NCBI GenBank assembly: GCA_913056455.1
Contig: CAJXMJ010000001.1
Coordinates: 496,001-560,000, forward strand
DNA length: 64,000 nt
From: an uncultured Fodinibius sp.
Lineage (GTDB): Bacteria > Bacteroidota > Rhodothermia > Balneolales > Balneolaceae
Reading direction: 5' to 3'
Each line of letters opens with the position of its first letter. Within the stretch, counting starts at the first letter, position 1. Shown here piece after piece: positions 1 through 9,059 of the stretch. The notes beneath the pieces were generated by a model. It did not search any database. It was not told the origin of the DNA and was given only the letters and a program-made list of their open reading frames with translations. A program made the position numbers and the translations under genes.

Positions 1-43
1 GTTGTGTGAGATTTGTAACTTCCAGAATTGGATTTAGAGCCAT
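1..43 (-). CDS. ABC transporter ATP-binding protein, 5' end only (YbbA/LolD-like)
   Basis: Read on the minus strand, an ATG at 43 opens a frame that runs off the left edge and gives MALNPILEVTNLTQ. This is the typical first beta strand of an ABC ATPase of the LolD/YbbA/MacB group (ILEVxNLT). Only 14 codons are visible, so no Walker motif can be checked. It is divergent from the GDSL esterase at 167. In Escherichia coli the ABC ATPase gene ybbA is divergent from the esterase gene tesA, and the same arrangement here supports the call. The short match and the synteny together make it likely but not certain. Confidence 0.6.
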   Translation of the reverse strand, partial: MALNPILEVTNLTQ

Positions 44-106
44 AAATATAATATCGTAATTGAATTATGGGTAGTAACATCTACCGGCAGGTGAATCATT
101 CCGTTA

Positions 107-121
107 AGGAAAGCGTTTCCT
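107..121. promoter_or_regulatory. inverted repeat in the divergent ABC-ATPase/esterase promoter region
   Basis: AGGAAAGCGTTTCCT is a perfect inverted repeat with a three-base GCG centre. It is flanked by GTTA (103-106) and TAAC (121-124), which extend the symmetry with a one-base offset. It lies between two divergent starts (43 and 167). The form resembles operators of LacI-family regulators, but no regulator gene is visible here, so the role is inferred. Confidence 0.35.
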
Positions 122-166
122 AACCTAAATGAAAATGATATAACAATAATTTACGCTTACTGATAT

Positions 167-814
167 ATGAAACGGATTTTTACAGCTATTGTTTTGATTT
201 TTTTACTTCCTATGTTGCTCGTTGGACAGGAGAAACCTAAGCGTATACTTTTTTTTGGTGATAGTATTACCGCAGGATATGGAGTAGGAGAGAAGAATGC
301 ATTTCCCGCTTTTGTCCAGCAGAAAATTGATTCCCTGGATTGGAATTTTAAGGCGGTTAATGGGGGATCGAGTGGAGAAACATCCGCTGGCGGGTTATCG
401 CGTATTGACTGGATGCTACGTCAGCCGATATCTGTTTTTGTGCTTGAACTGGGAGGCAATGACGGACTTCGTGGCATTGATTTGGATGCAACGAAGAAAA
501 ATTTGCAGAAGATTATTGATGGGGTTGAAGCCAAGTATCCCAATGCGGAGATTGTTATTACCGGTATGCAGGTTCCGCCTAATTTAGGCCCCGAGTACAC
601 CAGTAATTTTAAAGAGATATATCCTGAATTGGCCGAAGAAAATAATGCTGAACTTATCCCTTATTTTTTGGATGATCTGGGAGGTGATTCTGAGTTAATG
701 CAATCCGATGGAATACATCCTACAGAAGCCGGCCATAGATTGTTGGCTGAAAAGACTTGGAAAGTGTTAAAACCAATCTTACAATCAAAGAGAACAGATA
801 CTCACTCTAATTAA
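167..814 (+). CDS. secreted SGNH/GDSL esterase (TesA/arylesterase-like)
   Basis: This 215-residue protein starts with a signal peptide (about residues 1-21, hydrophobic, ending LLVGQ). The SGNH blocks follow: block I GDSITAGYG with the nucleophilic serine, block III GGND with the oxyanion asparagine, and block V DGIHPT with the catalytic Asp/His. Order and length match periplasmic multifunctional esterase/lysophospholipase TesA. The enzyme hydrolyses short acyl esters, thioesters or lysophospholipids in the periplasm; the true substrate cannot be read from sequence. It is divergent from an ABC ATPase fragment (as in ybbA-tesA) and 14 bases ahead of a PIG-L deacetylase on the same strand, so the two are probably co-transcribed. 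Confidence 0.88.
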   Translation: MKRIFTAIVLIFLLPMLLVGQEKPKRILFFGDSITAGYGVGEKNAFPAFVQQKIDSLDWNFKAVNGGSSGETSAGGLSRIDWMLRQPISVFVLELGGNDGLRGIDLDATKKNLQKIIDGVEAKYPNAEIVITGMQVPPNLGPEYTSNFKEIYPELAEENNAELIPYFLDDLGGDSELMQSDGIHPTEAGHRLLAEKTWKVLKPILQSKRTDTHSN

Positions 815-828
815 AAGCGTTTTCTATT

Positions 829-1758
829 ATGCGCAGCATAAAAGGGCTTTTCCTAATCATTAGTTTGCTTTTTCTACTTGGATTTACGGAGTTATCCCAA
901 GCTCAAGAACTCGACTATGAACCGAAAGTGTTGTTGGTGACTGCTCACCCTGATGATGATGCCCTATTTGCGGCCACGGTTTTCAAGACTACACATCTGT
1001 TGGATGGCGTAGTAGATCTGGCCATTATGACGAACGGCGAAGGCGGATATAAATATTCGACGCTTGGAAATTATATTTATAATCGTGAGCTCGACAGGGA
1101 AGAGGTGGGGCGTGAATATCTTCCGGGTATTCGCAAGCGGGAACTGATGGCCGGCGGTAAAATTGTTGGTATGCGCAACTACTTCTTTTTCGATCAGGTG
1201 GATGACGAATATTCCAGAGATATTTCACGCGCGATGCAAAAGTGGGATACTAACTGGATTAAACAGCGACTGCAAAACATTTTGAAAGAGCAGCAATACG
1301 ATTTTGTATTTACCATGACGCCATCCAAAACGACACACGGACATCATAAAGCCTCGGCGATTTTGGCTCTGCTGGCTATACAAGAACTTCCAGAAGGAGA
1401 GCGTCCTATTGTTTTTGCAACGACTATAGTTGATTCATTGGGAGATAAAATCAACTATAATCAGTTGGAAGGGTATCCTATTTCTAAAGTGATGGAGGGA
1501 CAGCACCTGATGGAGTTTGATCGGACACAGAAATTTGGTCACGAAAATAGACTCGATTATAAAATTATTGCTAACTGGGTGATTGCCGAGCACAAATCAC
1601 AAGGGACGATGCAGCTGTTGATGGGACGTGGCAATGTGGAGCAGTACCGACCGTATGCAATTAATGACAAAGAGGATCTAACAAAAGCGAAGATTTTTTT
1701 TGAAGCTGTTAATGAAGTACCTATTTATCGAAATCCTAATGTGGAATTTAGGAACTGA
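829..1758 (+). CDS. secreted PIG-L family deacetylase
   Basis: A 309-residue protein with an N-terminal signal peptide (to about residue 25, ending SQAQ). The zinc-binding motif AHPDDD follows the first beta strand, and the distal histidines lie in THGHHKAS, as in LmbE/PIG-L N-deacetylases. These zinc enzymes remove acetyl groups from N-acetylglucosamine-containing molecules. Export suggests a periplasmic or outer-surface substrate, unlike the cytosolic BshB1 homologue at 62150. It begins 14 bases after the esterase stop, so an operon is likely. Convergent with the next gene. The family call is secure; the substrate is unknown. Confidence 0.85.
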   Translation: MRSIKGLFLIISLLFLLGFTELSQAQELDYEPKVLLVTAHPDDDALFAATVFKTTHLLDGVVDLAIMTNGEGGYKYSTLGNYIYNRELDREEVGREYLPGIRKRELMAGGKIVGMRNYFFFDQVDDEYSRDISRAMQKWDTNWIKQRLQNILKEQQYDFVFTMTPSKTTHGHHKASAILALLAIQELPEGERPIVFATTIVDSLGDKINYNQLEGYPISKVMEGQHLMEFDRTQKFGHENRLDYKIIANWVIAEHKSQGTMQLLMGRGNVEQYRPYAINDKEDLTKAKIFFEAVNEVPIYRNPNVEFRN

Positions 1759-1806
1759 AAAGAGAGAGCCTATAATCAAGGGTAGTGGACTCTCTTACCT
1801 AAAAGA

Positions 1807-2481
1807 TCATCTTTTAAATTTATAAGTCACTGATACATTTGCCGAAACGCTTACAGTCTGATCAAATTCTAACAGGCTGCTGTCAGGAGCTCTACTTGCC
1901 GTCATTTCCATCATTGGCCGGGGCGGGCGACTGCTGTACGAATGGCTGATATTTTGGATCCCGGTGATAGTTACTCCCGTTTCTGTGGCAATGGTTTCCG
2001 CTTTTTCACGAGCGATGTTTAATGCTTGTTTGAGGGCCTCACTTTCTCCTTTCTCAGATTCGCTTGACGTGAAATTGCCGCTGAACTCATCAAAACCATT
2101 TTCAATAAGTGTAATCTGAATTTGTTCGTAGATGTCAAAATCATCCAGTGTTAATGTAACGCGTTGACGGGTTTTAATGCGCTTGTTTTTTTCGTTTCGA
2201 TACGATCCGTTGTAAGTTTTGTTGATGGAGATAGGTTCAAAGTTAAGATCTTTGTCTTTTATATCGTGTTTTTTTAGCTGTCTGACTAAAACCTTTTCCC
2301 GTTTTTTGTGAAGGTCATACGCCTCCTGTGGAGTATCACCTTCAGCATTCAAGTTGATTTGGAAAGCAATTTTATCGGCCGGGACCAAAACCTGTGCAGC
2401 AGCATTTATTGAAATTCCGTTTTGGGCCTGCCCACTTGTTGTAAAGATAAACAGTGTGAGTAAAAAGCTAAGAGCTCTCAT
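1807..2481 (-). CDS. SIMPL domain protein (DUF541), secreted
   Basis: A 224-residue protein with a cleavable signal peptide (about residues 1-19, ending SGQAQ). The rest matches the SIMPL/DUF541 fold: an N-terminal strand with the ISINAAAQVLVPADKI pattern, a central helix-rich stretch with a basic patch (KNKRIKTRQ), and a C-terminal strand ending VSVTYKF. Members are periplasmic or surface oligomers (BP26/OMP28 type) of poorly defined function, sometimes linked to oxidative stress. It lies 30 bases downstream of the threonine dehydratase gene on the same strand, so it may be the last gene of that unit. Confidence 0.8.
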   Translation of the reverse strand: MRALSFLLTLFIFTTSGQAQNGISINAAAQVLVPADKIAFQINLNAEGDTPQEAYDLHKKREKVLVRQLKKHDIKDKDLNFEPISINKTYNGSYRNEKNKRIKTRQRVTLTLDDFDIYEQIQITLIENGFDEFSGNFTSSESEKGESEALKQALNIAREKAETIATETGVTITGIQNISHSYSSRPPRPMMEMTASRAPDSSLLEFDQTVSVSANVSVTYKFKR

Positions 2482-2511
2482 AGAATAAATGGTTAGTTTG
2501 GATTAAATAAA

Positions 2512-3468
2512 TTAGTCGCACAAGACAGATTTCAGTTTGTTATGGGAGATATTGGCACCACAAACAACGATTACGCTGGTTTGATCAGCAAACTTTTTGG
2601 GATACTTTAGTAAGCTGGCAATGGCCACGCCTGCCGATCCCTCCACTAACTTGCTGTGGTGCTTGATCATAGAACGAATAGCATCGGCAATTTCGTCTTC
2701 GGAAATCAATATAAAATCATCTACCAGCTTTTTGCACAGTTCAAAGGTGATGGAATCACGTTCAAACCCACCGGCCGAACCATCTGAAAGAGTCGGTTTG
2801 GACTCTACTTCGCGGTATTCGCCTGCACGCACGCTTACGCTCATTTCCGGGGAATTTTCTGGCTGACATCCGATAATATTTGTTTCAGGAGATCGATCTT
2901 TCACATAATTACCGATTCCTGAAATAAGTCCCCCGCCACCGACAGTAGCTAAAACGTTATCAGGCTTGGCAAGAGTATTTAATATTTCTATGCCGATAGT
3001 TCCCTGTCCCGCTACAATATGCAAATCGTTATAGGGTGAAACGTATATCCAACCGTTTTCCTCAGCTGTTTTGCGAGCATGAGTTTCGGTTGTATAGGGA
3101 TCATTTCCATGGAACTCGATTTCTACATCAAATGCCCTGATTGATTCCACCTTAGATGATACCGCATTGTGGGGTAAAAAAACCTTTCCTTTTATACCCA
3201 AAAGATCACAAGCGCGGGCAAATCCAAGTCCATGATTTCCTGTTGATGCCGTAACAGGGAGACTTTTTATGTTTTGCTCTTGTATCCACTTAAGCTTGTT
3301 TAAGCTGCCGCGTGCTTTAAAAGAGCCCGTAATTTGTTCGCTTTCAAGTTTTAGATAGACATCACCCTGACAGTAATTACTCAGCCAATTTGAATAGATC
3401 AACGGCGTCTGAAAAACATCATCATGAATACGTTTGTGGGCTTTTTCAATTTCTTCGAGTAGCTCCAT
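2512..3468 (-). CDS. threonine/serine dehydratase (PLP fold type II)
   Basis: A cytosolic PLP enzyme of about 318 residues. The PLP lysine lies in SFKARG, the substrate loop is STGNHG, and the phosphate-binding loop is VGGGGLISG, as in threonine ammonia-lyases and serine racemases. There is no C-terminal ACT domain, so it resembles the catabolic (TdcB or EutB) form rather than biosynthetic IlvA. The ATG at 3468 (MELLEEIEK) is chosen because the longer frame from 3519 would overlap the preceding esterase gene and adds no conserved residues. Only five bases separate this start from the esterase stop, so translation is probably coupled. A second family member lies at 31028. Confidence 0.85.
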   Translation of the reverse strand: MELLEEIEKAHKRIHDDVFQTPLIYSNWLSNYCQGDVYLKLESEQITGSFKARGSLNKLKWIQEQNIKSLPVTASTGNHGLGFARACDLLGIKGKVFLPHNAVSSKVESIRAFDVEIEFHGNDPYTTETHARKTAEENGWIYVSPYNDLHIVAGQGTIGIEILNTLAKPDNVLATVGGGGLISGIGNYVKDRSPETNIIGCQPENSPEMSVSVRAGEYREVESKPTLSDGSAGGFERDSITFELCKKLVDDFILISEDEIADAIRSMIKHHSKLVEGSAGVAIASLLKYPKKFADQTSVIVVCGANISHNKLKSVLCD

Positions 3469-3473
3469 ATAAA

Positions 3474-4157
3474 TTACTTTAGTTTCGGCAGTATTGAGGG
3501 AAGCGTTTTTGAAACCCATTGCTGATACATTTTCCCGGATGGGTGCAGGCCATCCTCGGCGATTAGTGCGGGATTGTGTTGAGCATTCTCAGAAATAGGA
3601 GTGATGTTTACAAACGTAACATCGTTTTTTTGAGTAATTTGCCGGGCGGTTTTATTATACCGACGAAGCTCTCGAGTGATTTTTTGGGGATTCTTCTCCT
3701 GTCCAAACGGAGTGACGCCATAATTGGGAATAGAGACCACAAATACGTTTTGGGGATTGCCGCCGGCAAAAGAAATGGCTTGGTTCAACAGATTCTTGAA
3801 CTCTTTTTCAAACTGTTTGAAATCTAATCCCTGATATTGATTATTAACGCCAATAAGCAGGGAGACGAGATCATAGTTGGAATGAGGATTTTCATTATTT
3901 ATGGCCTCTTGTAAGTCAGACGTGGTCCAACCTGTTTTAGCAATGATATCAGGTTTTTCAACGTCAAATCCGCGACTGCGAAGAGAGTCAGCAAGAAGCA
4001 CCGGCCATCGCTGATCCGGGTCTACACTTTCGCCAATTGTGTATGAGTCACCCAGTGCTAAAAATGAAATAGGGCAGGACTCGTTTTCAATAGCCCCCAG
4101 GAATAATAATGCTGAAAATAACAGCCCAAAAGTAATCGATCGAAAATAATTATTCAT
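3474..4157 (-). CDS. SGNH/GDSL hydrolase, exported
   Basis: A 227-residue protein with an N-terminal hydrophobic export segment (about residues 7-22). The SGNH blocks are visible: GDSYTIGE (nucleophile), an IGVNN block III, and DGLHPSG near the C terminus with the Asp/His pair. It is a second, divergent esterase, distinct from the TesA-like one at 167. It is likely periplasmic and acts on ester or carbohydrate-acetyl bonds. Its stop lies five bases ahead of the threonine dehydratase start, and it begins 27 bases after the MutS-like gene ends, so 6017 to 2512 may be one transcription unit. No functional link between these genes is obvious. Confidence 0.82.
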   Translation of the reverse strand: MNNYFRSITFGLLFSALLFLGAIENESCPISFLALGDSYTIGESVDPDQRWPVLLADSLRSRGFDVEKPDIIAKTGWTTSDLQEAINNENPHSNYDLVSLLIGVNNQYQGLDFKQFEKEFKNLLNQAISFAGGNPQNVFVVSIPNYGVTPFGQEKNPQKITRELRRYNKTARQITQKNDVTFVNITPISENAQHNPALIAEDGLHPSGKMYQQWVSKTLPSILPKLK

Positions 4158-4184
4158 AGTTTGTCTGTAGTTAATTCTAAAACT

Positions 4185-6017
4185 TTAAGTTGGTAATCCC
4201 TCCATTTCCATAATTTTAAGGGCATTGGTAGATGGACATGGACCGGGTTTCAGTTTGTATTCAAAACTCATCTTGTTACCCTCAATAGTTTCGGCAAAGT
4301 GCCAGTTACTTAGTTCGGGTATGGTATCTTCCAGTTGTGCCAACTCCAGGTCGTGTGTAGAAACAAGTCCAACCCCGTTTTTGCCTGCAACATTTTTTAG
4401 AAATGCTTCGCTGCCCTGCAGCCGCTCCCGATTGTTAGTGCCGCGGTAGATTTCATCCACCATAAAAAATACGGGGGCATCATGGTCGTCATTGAGCATA
4501 TTCAGTAGTTCTCGCAGCCGTTTCACTTCTGCATAAAAATGGGACAGCCCATTGTCCAGCGAATCAGTTACATTGATGCTCGTGTAAATGCGAAAGGGGA
4601 TTGTAGAAAAATTTGAAGCATTAACGGGTGCTCCTGCAAAACACATGGACAGATTGATACCCATGGTCCGTAAAAAAGTGCTTTTCCCGGCCATATTAGA
4701 ACCCGTGATCAACAGAATATCACCCTTTGAATCAATAGTAATATCATTGGTTACTTTTTCGTGGTGGGGAATAAGCGGATGTCCTAAATCAGTTGCGGAA
4801 AAAGGGATTGTGGACTGATCATCCGGCAAAGAAAACTGGTACTGCGGATTTAACCATGCAAAGTTAGCCATTGAGCAGAAAGCCTCAAGCTGGTAGAAAT
4901 GCGTGAGCCATTCATCCAGTTTTGGGGCTAACTCTTTTTTATAGGTGCTCAGTTTTTGTGAAAAGTAGAGATCCCATGGCACTAAAAAATTGAGCAGCAC
5001 CCAAACGATTTCACTCTGCTGAGATGAAGCAGCACCGGCAATGCGAATGATACTCTTTACATATTTTGAAGGGGAGTAGTCGCTGTTCCAGTAGGGTTTG
5101 CAAAAAGCTTTTAGCTGCTGATTTGATTGGTAATCATGGTTCTCCAAAAAATGTAAAACAGGGTTAAAGCGGCTAAGCTGTTTTTCAATTTGATGTGCTT
5201 CGGTATATAAACCGGATATTTTCTCACTGTTGAAATTATAGATCATCAAATACGCAACGAAACTAATAATGACATAGGGTGCAATGATCCCCATAAGATA
5301 GAGTGCCAACAGCACGATGTTGAGAGCCGATAGCCCTCCAAGGATCGTGAGTGGAAGCGTGTAATTCATTTCTTTTGAATTTCGGAGATAGTCCAGAAGC
5401 TCATCGAGATTCCAGTCAGTTTTAAGCTCTTGTTTATTGTTAAGCTCTGCCAGCAGATGTAGTTTATCTCGGAATTTTGGCTGGGAAGTAAGTTCTTGGA
5501 CAATTTCCTGGCGCTCTTTTATATCAGTAATATCCGGATTCCGCACTAACAGATAGTTAGCCAGCTCGTCAGTGCTGCCTTGATAGGTAGAGGTGTCAAT
5601 AAGTTGCAATAGGGAATGGTTGCCGATAATATCAAGATCGCTGGCAAAGGGATGCTCTTCATAATTTGAGGTGGGTTTTCGTTCCGGAATGTTAGGCCAT
5701 GTTAATTGCTGGCGGGCAAGGTGTGCTTCCCGTATTGACTTCCATATTTTAAACTTTTCTTTTGACTTCTCTATGGTATTGTGAATTTTCACCAATCGGC
5801 TGAATCCGATTAGGAAGCCAGCCAGTGTAATCCAGAAAATCCATTCCGGTCCCCAATTACCGGCTGCATAAACCAAAGAAAGTCCGCCCACAAAGCCGAA
5901 AAGGCGTCCCATTGAAAGACGGCTGCTCAGCTTATTAAGTGATGCAATGTTATTTGATAAACGACGGATTTGATGCTCAAGTGCGTTTGCTAAAGACTGT
6001 CTGGAATAGTTAGGCAT
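4185..6017 (-). CDS. MutS-family ATPase with membrane segments
   Basis: A 610-residue protein. The C-terminal ATPase domain carries the MutS P-loop GSNMAGKST (about residues 439-447), Walker B FFMVDE (about 517-522) with the following YRGTNNRERLQG loop, and STHD, all standard for MutS domain V. The mismatch-recognition domains of MutS1 are absent. The N-terminal part has a hydrophobic pair at about residues 38-72 and another at about 218-258 that look like transmembrane helices. This matches the membrane-associated MutS-like proteins common in Bacteroidota, which are annotated as mismatch repair but have no proven role. It leads a run of minus-strand genes. Confidence 0.82.
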   Translation of the reverse strand: MPNYSRQSLANALEHQIRRLSNNIASLNKLSSRLSMGRLFGFVGGLSLVYAAGNWGPEWIFWITLAGFLIGFSRLVKIHNTIEKSKEKFKIWKSIREAHLARQQLTWPNIPERKPTSNYEEHPFASDLDIIGNHSLLQLIDTSTYQGSTDELANYLLVRNPDITDIKERQEIVQELTSQPKFRDKLHLLAELNNKQELKTDWNLDELLDYLRNSKEMNYTLPLTILGGLSALNIVLLALYLMGIIAPYVIISFVAYLMIYNFNSEKISGLYTEAHQIEKQLSRFNPVLHFLENHDYQSNQQLKAFCKPYWNSDYSPSKYVKSIIRIAGAASSQQSEIVWVLLNFLVPWDLYFSQKLSTYKKELAPKLDEWLTHFYQLEAFCSMANFAWLNPQYQFSLPDDQSTIPFSATDLGHPLIPHHEKVTNDITIDSKGDILLITGSNMAGKSTFLRTMGINLSMCFAGAPVNASNFSTIPFRIYTSINVTDSLDNGLSHFYAEVKRLRELLNMLNDDHDAPVFFMVDEIYRGTNNRERLQGSEAFLKNVAGKNGVGLVSTHDLELAQLEDTIPELSNWHFAETIEGNKMSFEYKLKPGPCPSTNALKIMEMEGLPT

Positions 6018-6201
6018 ATGAAGTTTTGTTGGAATAAAAATGCTAACTCATAGGATAGAGAATGCAGCGAAAAGATGCAGGTAGAAATTGAGGTTTGATT
6101 TATTATTGGGCAAGCCGAATATTTTTTATAAATTCACATAAAGGATAAAAAGATCTTTTATTCTTGTTAGGTGATATATCAAAAACAAATCCATAATAGT
6201 T

Positions 6202-6774
6202 ATGAGTATTATAAAAAAAGTAGGTACAATAGTGTTGGTGACGGCAATTTCAATGGCATTGATTTCATGTGGAAACACAGGAGACAAATCTAATGATACT
6301 ACCCAGAATCGGACTGCATCTGCATCCACAACAGGACAGGCCGGAGTAGTGGACGATGAGTCTAAAGCTCACATTTTGCGCATTGCCAAAGAATCCCCTG
6401 ACCATACCATATTAGCTAAAGCGATAGAAGCTGCTGGAATCCAAAATGTACTGGTAAATCCAGGACCACTAACAGTTTTTGCTCCAACTGATAAAGCTTT
6501 TAAGGCATTGCCTGAAGGCACGCTTGATAATTTGATGAAACCCGAGAACAAATCAAAGTTGGCCAAAATATTAACTTCTCACGCATCTCCGGCTTCGCTT
6601 GATCAAGAGCGATTGGGAAGGGGAATGAATGTATATCTGGCTACCGGACATTATGTCCAGTCGGAAAAAAAGGATGGTGACGTATATGTTAATGGAGCCA
6701 AAATTTTAGGTTCGGTTGATGCCTCAAACGGCCAAGTTCACGTTGTCGATAAGGTATTCTTGGTAGCGAACTAA
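6202..6774 (+). CDS. fasciclin (FAS1) domain lipoprotein
   Basis: A 190-residue lipoprotein. The lipobox LISC puts the acylated cysteine at residue 23. After a Ser/Thr-rich linker, a single FAS1 domain begins near residue 53 with the H1 motif around TVFAPTDKAFKAL and ends with the H2-like GQVHVVDKVFL. FAS1 domains mediate adhesion or protein-protein contacts on the cell surface. It stands alone on the plus strand and is followed by a strong intrinsic terminator at 6801. A second FAS1 lipoprotein sits at 58321. Confidence 0.9.
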   Translation: MSIIKKVGTIVLVTAISMALISCGNTGDKSNDTTQNRTASASTTGQAGVVDDESKAHILRIAKESPDHTILAKAIEAAGIQNVLVNPGPLTVFAPTDKAFKALPEGTLDNLMKPENKSKLAKILTSHASPASLDQERLGRGMNVYLATGHYVQSEKKDGDVYVNGAKILGSVDASNGQVHVVDKVFLVAN

Positions 6775-6800
6775 ACAATCCTATTGTTAGATCAGTAGTG

Positions 6801-6841
6801 AAGTTCGGTGGCGTGTTTACGTTGCCGGACTTTATTTTTTT
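6801..6841 (+). terminator. intrinsic terminator of the fasciclin gene
   Basis: AAGTTCGGTGGCGT pairs over all 14 positions (including G-T wobbles) with ACGTTGCCGGACTT around a GTTT loop, and is followed by TATTTTTTT. It lies 26 bases after the fasciclin stop. Confidence 0.85.
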
Positions 6842-6879
6842 GTGTCAAATATTGCTTTAGAATATCCTCAAAATAAAAA

Positions 6880-6920
6880 AGCTCTTATCGGAATGCACTT
6901 AGGCAATTCCAATAAGAGCT
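6880..6920 (-). terminator. intrinsic terminator of the LVIVD-repeat gene
   Basis: AGCTCTTAT...ATAAGAGCT form a long stem, with an inner GGAAT/ATTCC extension past one mismatch. On the minus strand the stem is followed by TTTTTTATTTT. It lies 43 bases after the stop of the gene at 6963. Confidence 0.8.
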
Positions 6921-6962
6921 GAATATTATCCCGGACAAACTACTATATTTATGAAGAGTGGT

Positions 6963-9017
6963 TTATTTGGCAGCCAGTTTCTGTAGGGTATCAACTAATT
7001 TATTTACCTTCGCAGTTTGACTGGAACTTGAAGCCTGTCTATCCATCTTATCAGCTAATCCATCAAGGATCTTTTGTTGTTCGTTCCCTGATGTGCTTTC
7101 AGCTGCAGCAAGTTGCTTTCTGGCATTTGTTATCTGATCCATAGCAAGTCCCTCGCCTCGTTCAAGTTGATCCACATATGCTTTTGCAAGAGCAAAAGTG
7201 GCAGGCCAGTCGTATTTCGGCTGTCCCTGTGGATTGAGTTGCTCAAAAGTAACGGTATTGGCTGCGGCAATCTCATTTTCAGTGAGATATGGGCTGGGCT
7301 CCAGTTCAAAAATATCAAGTCCGCGAGCTATTTCGGAATTCACAATAACGCCGTTGTACCAGTACACTGACCAGCTTCCGCCCATTTGAAAACGGGTAGA
7401 GTCAATAGGGCCGCGGTCATGGTATGCAATTTCAACAGGATTGTTCGGATCGGTCCAGTCGAAAACGGATATACCACCCTGGTACCAGGATTGAACCATA
7501 ATATCACGATCGGGCACCGGTATCAACGAACCGTTGTGCGCTACACAGTTTTCTTGTGGAGTCTGTGGAGCCGGCATTTTAAAGTAGCTTTGAAAATCCA
7601 TCTCTTTATTTTCATCGATTGTAAAGATGGCATTAGCACCCCATTCCATAGGATCTTTTTCGCGGCACTTCGGTTGACCGCCACCGCCCCATTCATCCGT
7701 AAAAAGCACTTTGTCGCCTTCGTTATTAAAAGTCGCTGAGTGCCAGTAGGCAAAGTTGGAATCCGCAACCGCATCGACTCGCTTGGGATTAGCGGGATCT
7801 TCGATATCTAAGAGAAGGCCGTATCCTTCACAGGCTCCGCCGGCTAATCCGATTTCGGGATAGAGCGTAATATCGTGACACTGATTGGGCCCCCGATTGG
7901 CCATAAGATCTTCCTCATCGTCATCATTACCGCCAAAGCGTTCTTCAATCATTTTGCCGATGTTTTTGCGAAGGGTTGCACTGTCTTGTGCCGTTGGTTG
8001 TCCTTCACCGCCGCGTTGTTTTACAACTTGGCCAAGCATCTGCGAAACATAACGGTCTGGGATGATGCGAGGTTGTCCGAAAATTTCCGCTACAAATGCT
8101 CCTTCTTCTTTTGCTTTCTCAATTTGCTCCTTGTCAGCGGGAGACATTCCGTGAGAGGGCGCTTCCGTAAGGTTTTCAAAGATACGAGGAGAATTAACAA
8201 TTTTAGCATTTTCCGGGTTATCCAAAGGAACCTGAATCACTTCGATTCGGAATAGGGCAGAGTTTGGATCTTCGGAGGGAGGAGCCGAAGAACAGCCCGG
8301 CAATTCTTCTTCGGGACGTACCGGAGCAGATCCGGAGACGTATACATAGACATTTTCATTATCCTGTGGATCGTCTAAGACGGAATGCGTGTGTGAACCA
8401 CGGCAAGTTTGTACATTGGAAACGTATTCAGGGTTCTCGATGTCGCTGATATCAAAAATTCGTATACCACGCAATCGCTCTTTGCTTGCTCTCTTATTAA
8501 CTCCTTCAGTACCGCAATCGAGGCGTCCGCCCAGACCTTCGCCGGACACAAAGAGGAGATCACCATAGACGGATACGTCACTTTGGGAAGCCGGACAAAG
8601 GAAATCAACCACGAGACTTGGATTTGCAGGATTAGATATATCCCAAACCATAAAGCCGTTATAATTTCCCTGGATGGCATAGTTTCCTTTGAATGCCAAA
8701 TCAGAATTTGTTGAACCAATAAAATCTTCCGGGGGTGGAGTTGTAGAAAGCATTTCGAGGTTCCAGATTGCATCTTCGGCATCGAATAGTCCCGCTTTAA
8801 GACCTACGCGAGGATCCGGGCTGGGAGGGGTGACTTCATCCAGTGATTTTATATTGGATGTTTCGATCGATTGCTCTTGCTTATTATCTGTTACCGATGA
8901 TGAAGGGGAACAGGCATAAGTGCCGAATAGAGCTACTACGAATAATAGCCCCAGCCAGCGCTTATTTGCTCCGGCTAATCCGGTGGCAGAAATGAAGCGG
9001 TTGTAAAGTGAATTCAT
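6963..9017 (-). CDS. LVIVD-repeat lipoprotein
   Basis: A 684-residue exported protein with a lipobox FGTYAC (cysteine 36). The body holds several copies of the LVIVD-type beta-propeller unit, for example WDISNPANPSLVVDF, FDISDIENPEYVSNV, DIEDPANPKRVDAVA and FDWTDPNNPVEIAY, each with the D/N-P-x-x-P core. Cysteines and a CHDITLYPE/WHSATF stretch are conserved in this family. The C terminus adds an Ala/Gln-rich helical tail. Family members are cell-surface proteins of unknown role. It starts 42 bases after the DUF305 gene; such gene neighbours recur in other bacteria, so the two probably work together in the envelope. Confidence 0.82.
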   Translation of the reverse strand: MNSLYNRFISATGLAGANKRWLGLLFVVALFGTYACSPSSSVTDNKQEQSIETSNIKSLDEVTPPSPDPRVGLKAGLFDAEDAIWNLEMLSTTPPPEDFIGSTNSDLAFKGNYAIQGNYNGFMVWDISNPANPSLVVDFLCPASQSDVSVYGDLLFVSGEGLGGRLDCGTEGVNKRASKERLRGIRIFDISDIENPEYVSNVQTCRGSHTHSVLDDPQDNENVYVYVSGSAPVRPEEELPGCSSAPPSEDPNSALFRIEVIQVPLDNPENAKIVNSPRIFENLTEAPSHGMSPADKEQIEKAKEEGAFVAEIFGQPRIIPDRYVSQMLGQVVKQRGGEGQPTAQDSATLRKNIGKMIEERFGGNDDDEEDLMANRGPNQCHDITLYPEIGLAGGACEGYGLLLDIEDPANPKRVDAVADSNFAYWHSATFNNEGDKVLFTDEWGGGGQPKCREKDPMEWGANAIFTIDENKEMDFQSYFKMPAPQTPQENCVAHNGSLIPVPDRDIMVQSWYQGGISVFDWTDPNNPVEIAYHDRGPIDSTRFQMGGSWSVYWYNGVIVNSEIARGLDIFELEPSPYLTENEIAAANTVTFEQLNPQGQPKYDWPATFALAKAYVDQLERGEGLAMDQITNARKQLAAAESTSGNEQQKILDGLADKMDRQASSSSQTAKVNKLVDTLQKLAAK

Positions 9018-9059
9018 AAAGATAGTTTTAGGTTAAAGGTAAATTGTGATTACAAAGTG

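Noticed and set aside
1760-1786. AGAGAG/CTCTCT pairing between the PIG-L and SIMPL genes
   Set aside because: The stem is only 6-7 bp of simple sequence with no T-run on either side, so a terminator cannot be claimed.
7386-7739. 117-codon open frame on the plus strand inside the LVIVD-repeat gene
   Set aside because: It runs antisense to a gene with clear signal peptide and repeats, has no family resemblance and an odd composition, so it is a shadow frame.
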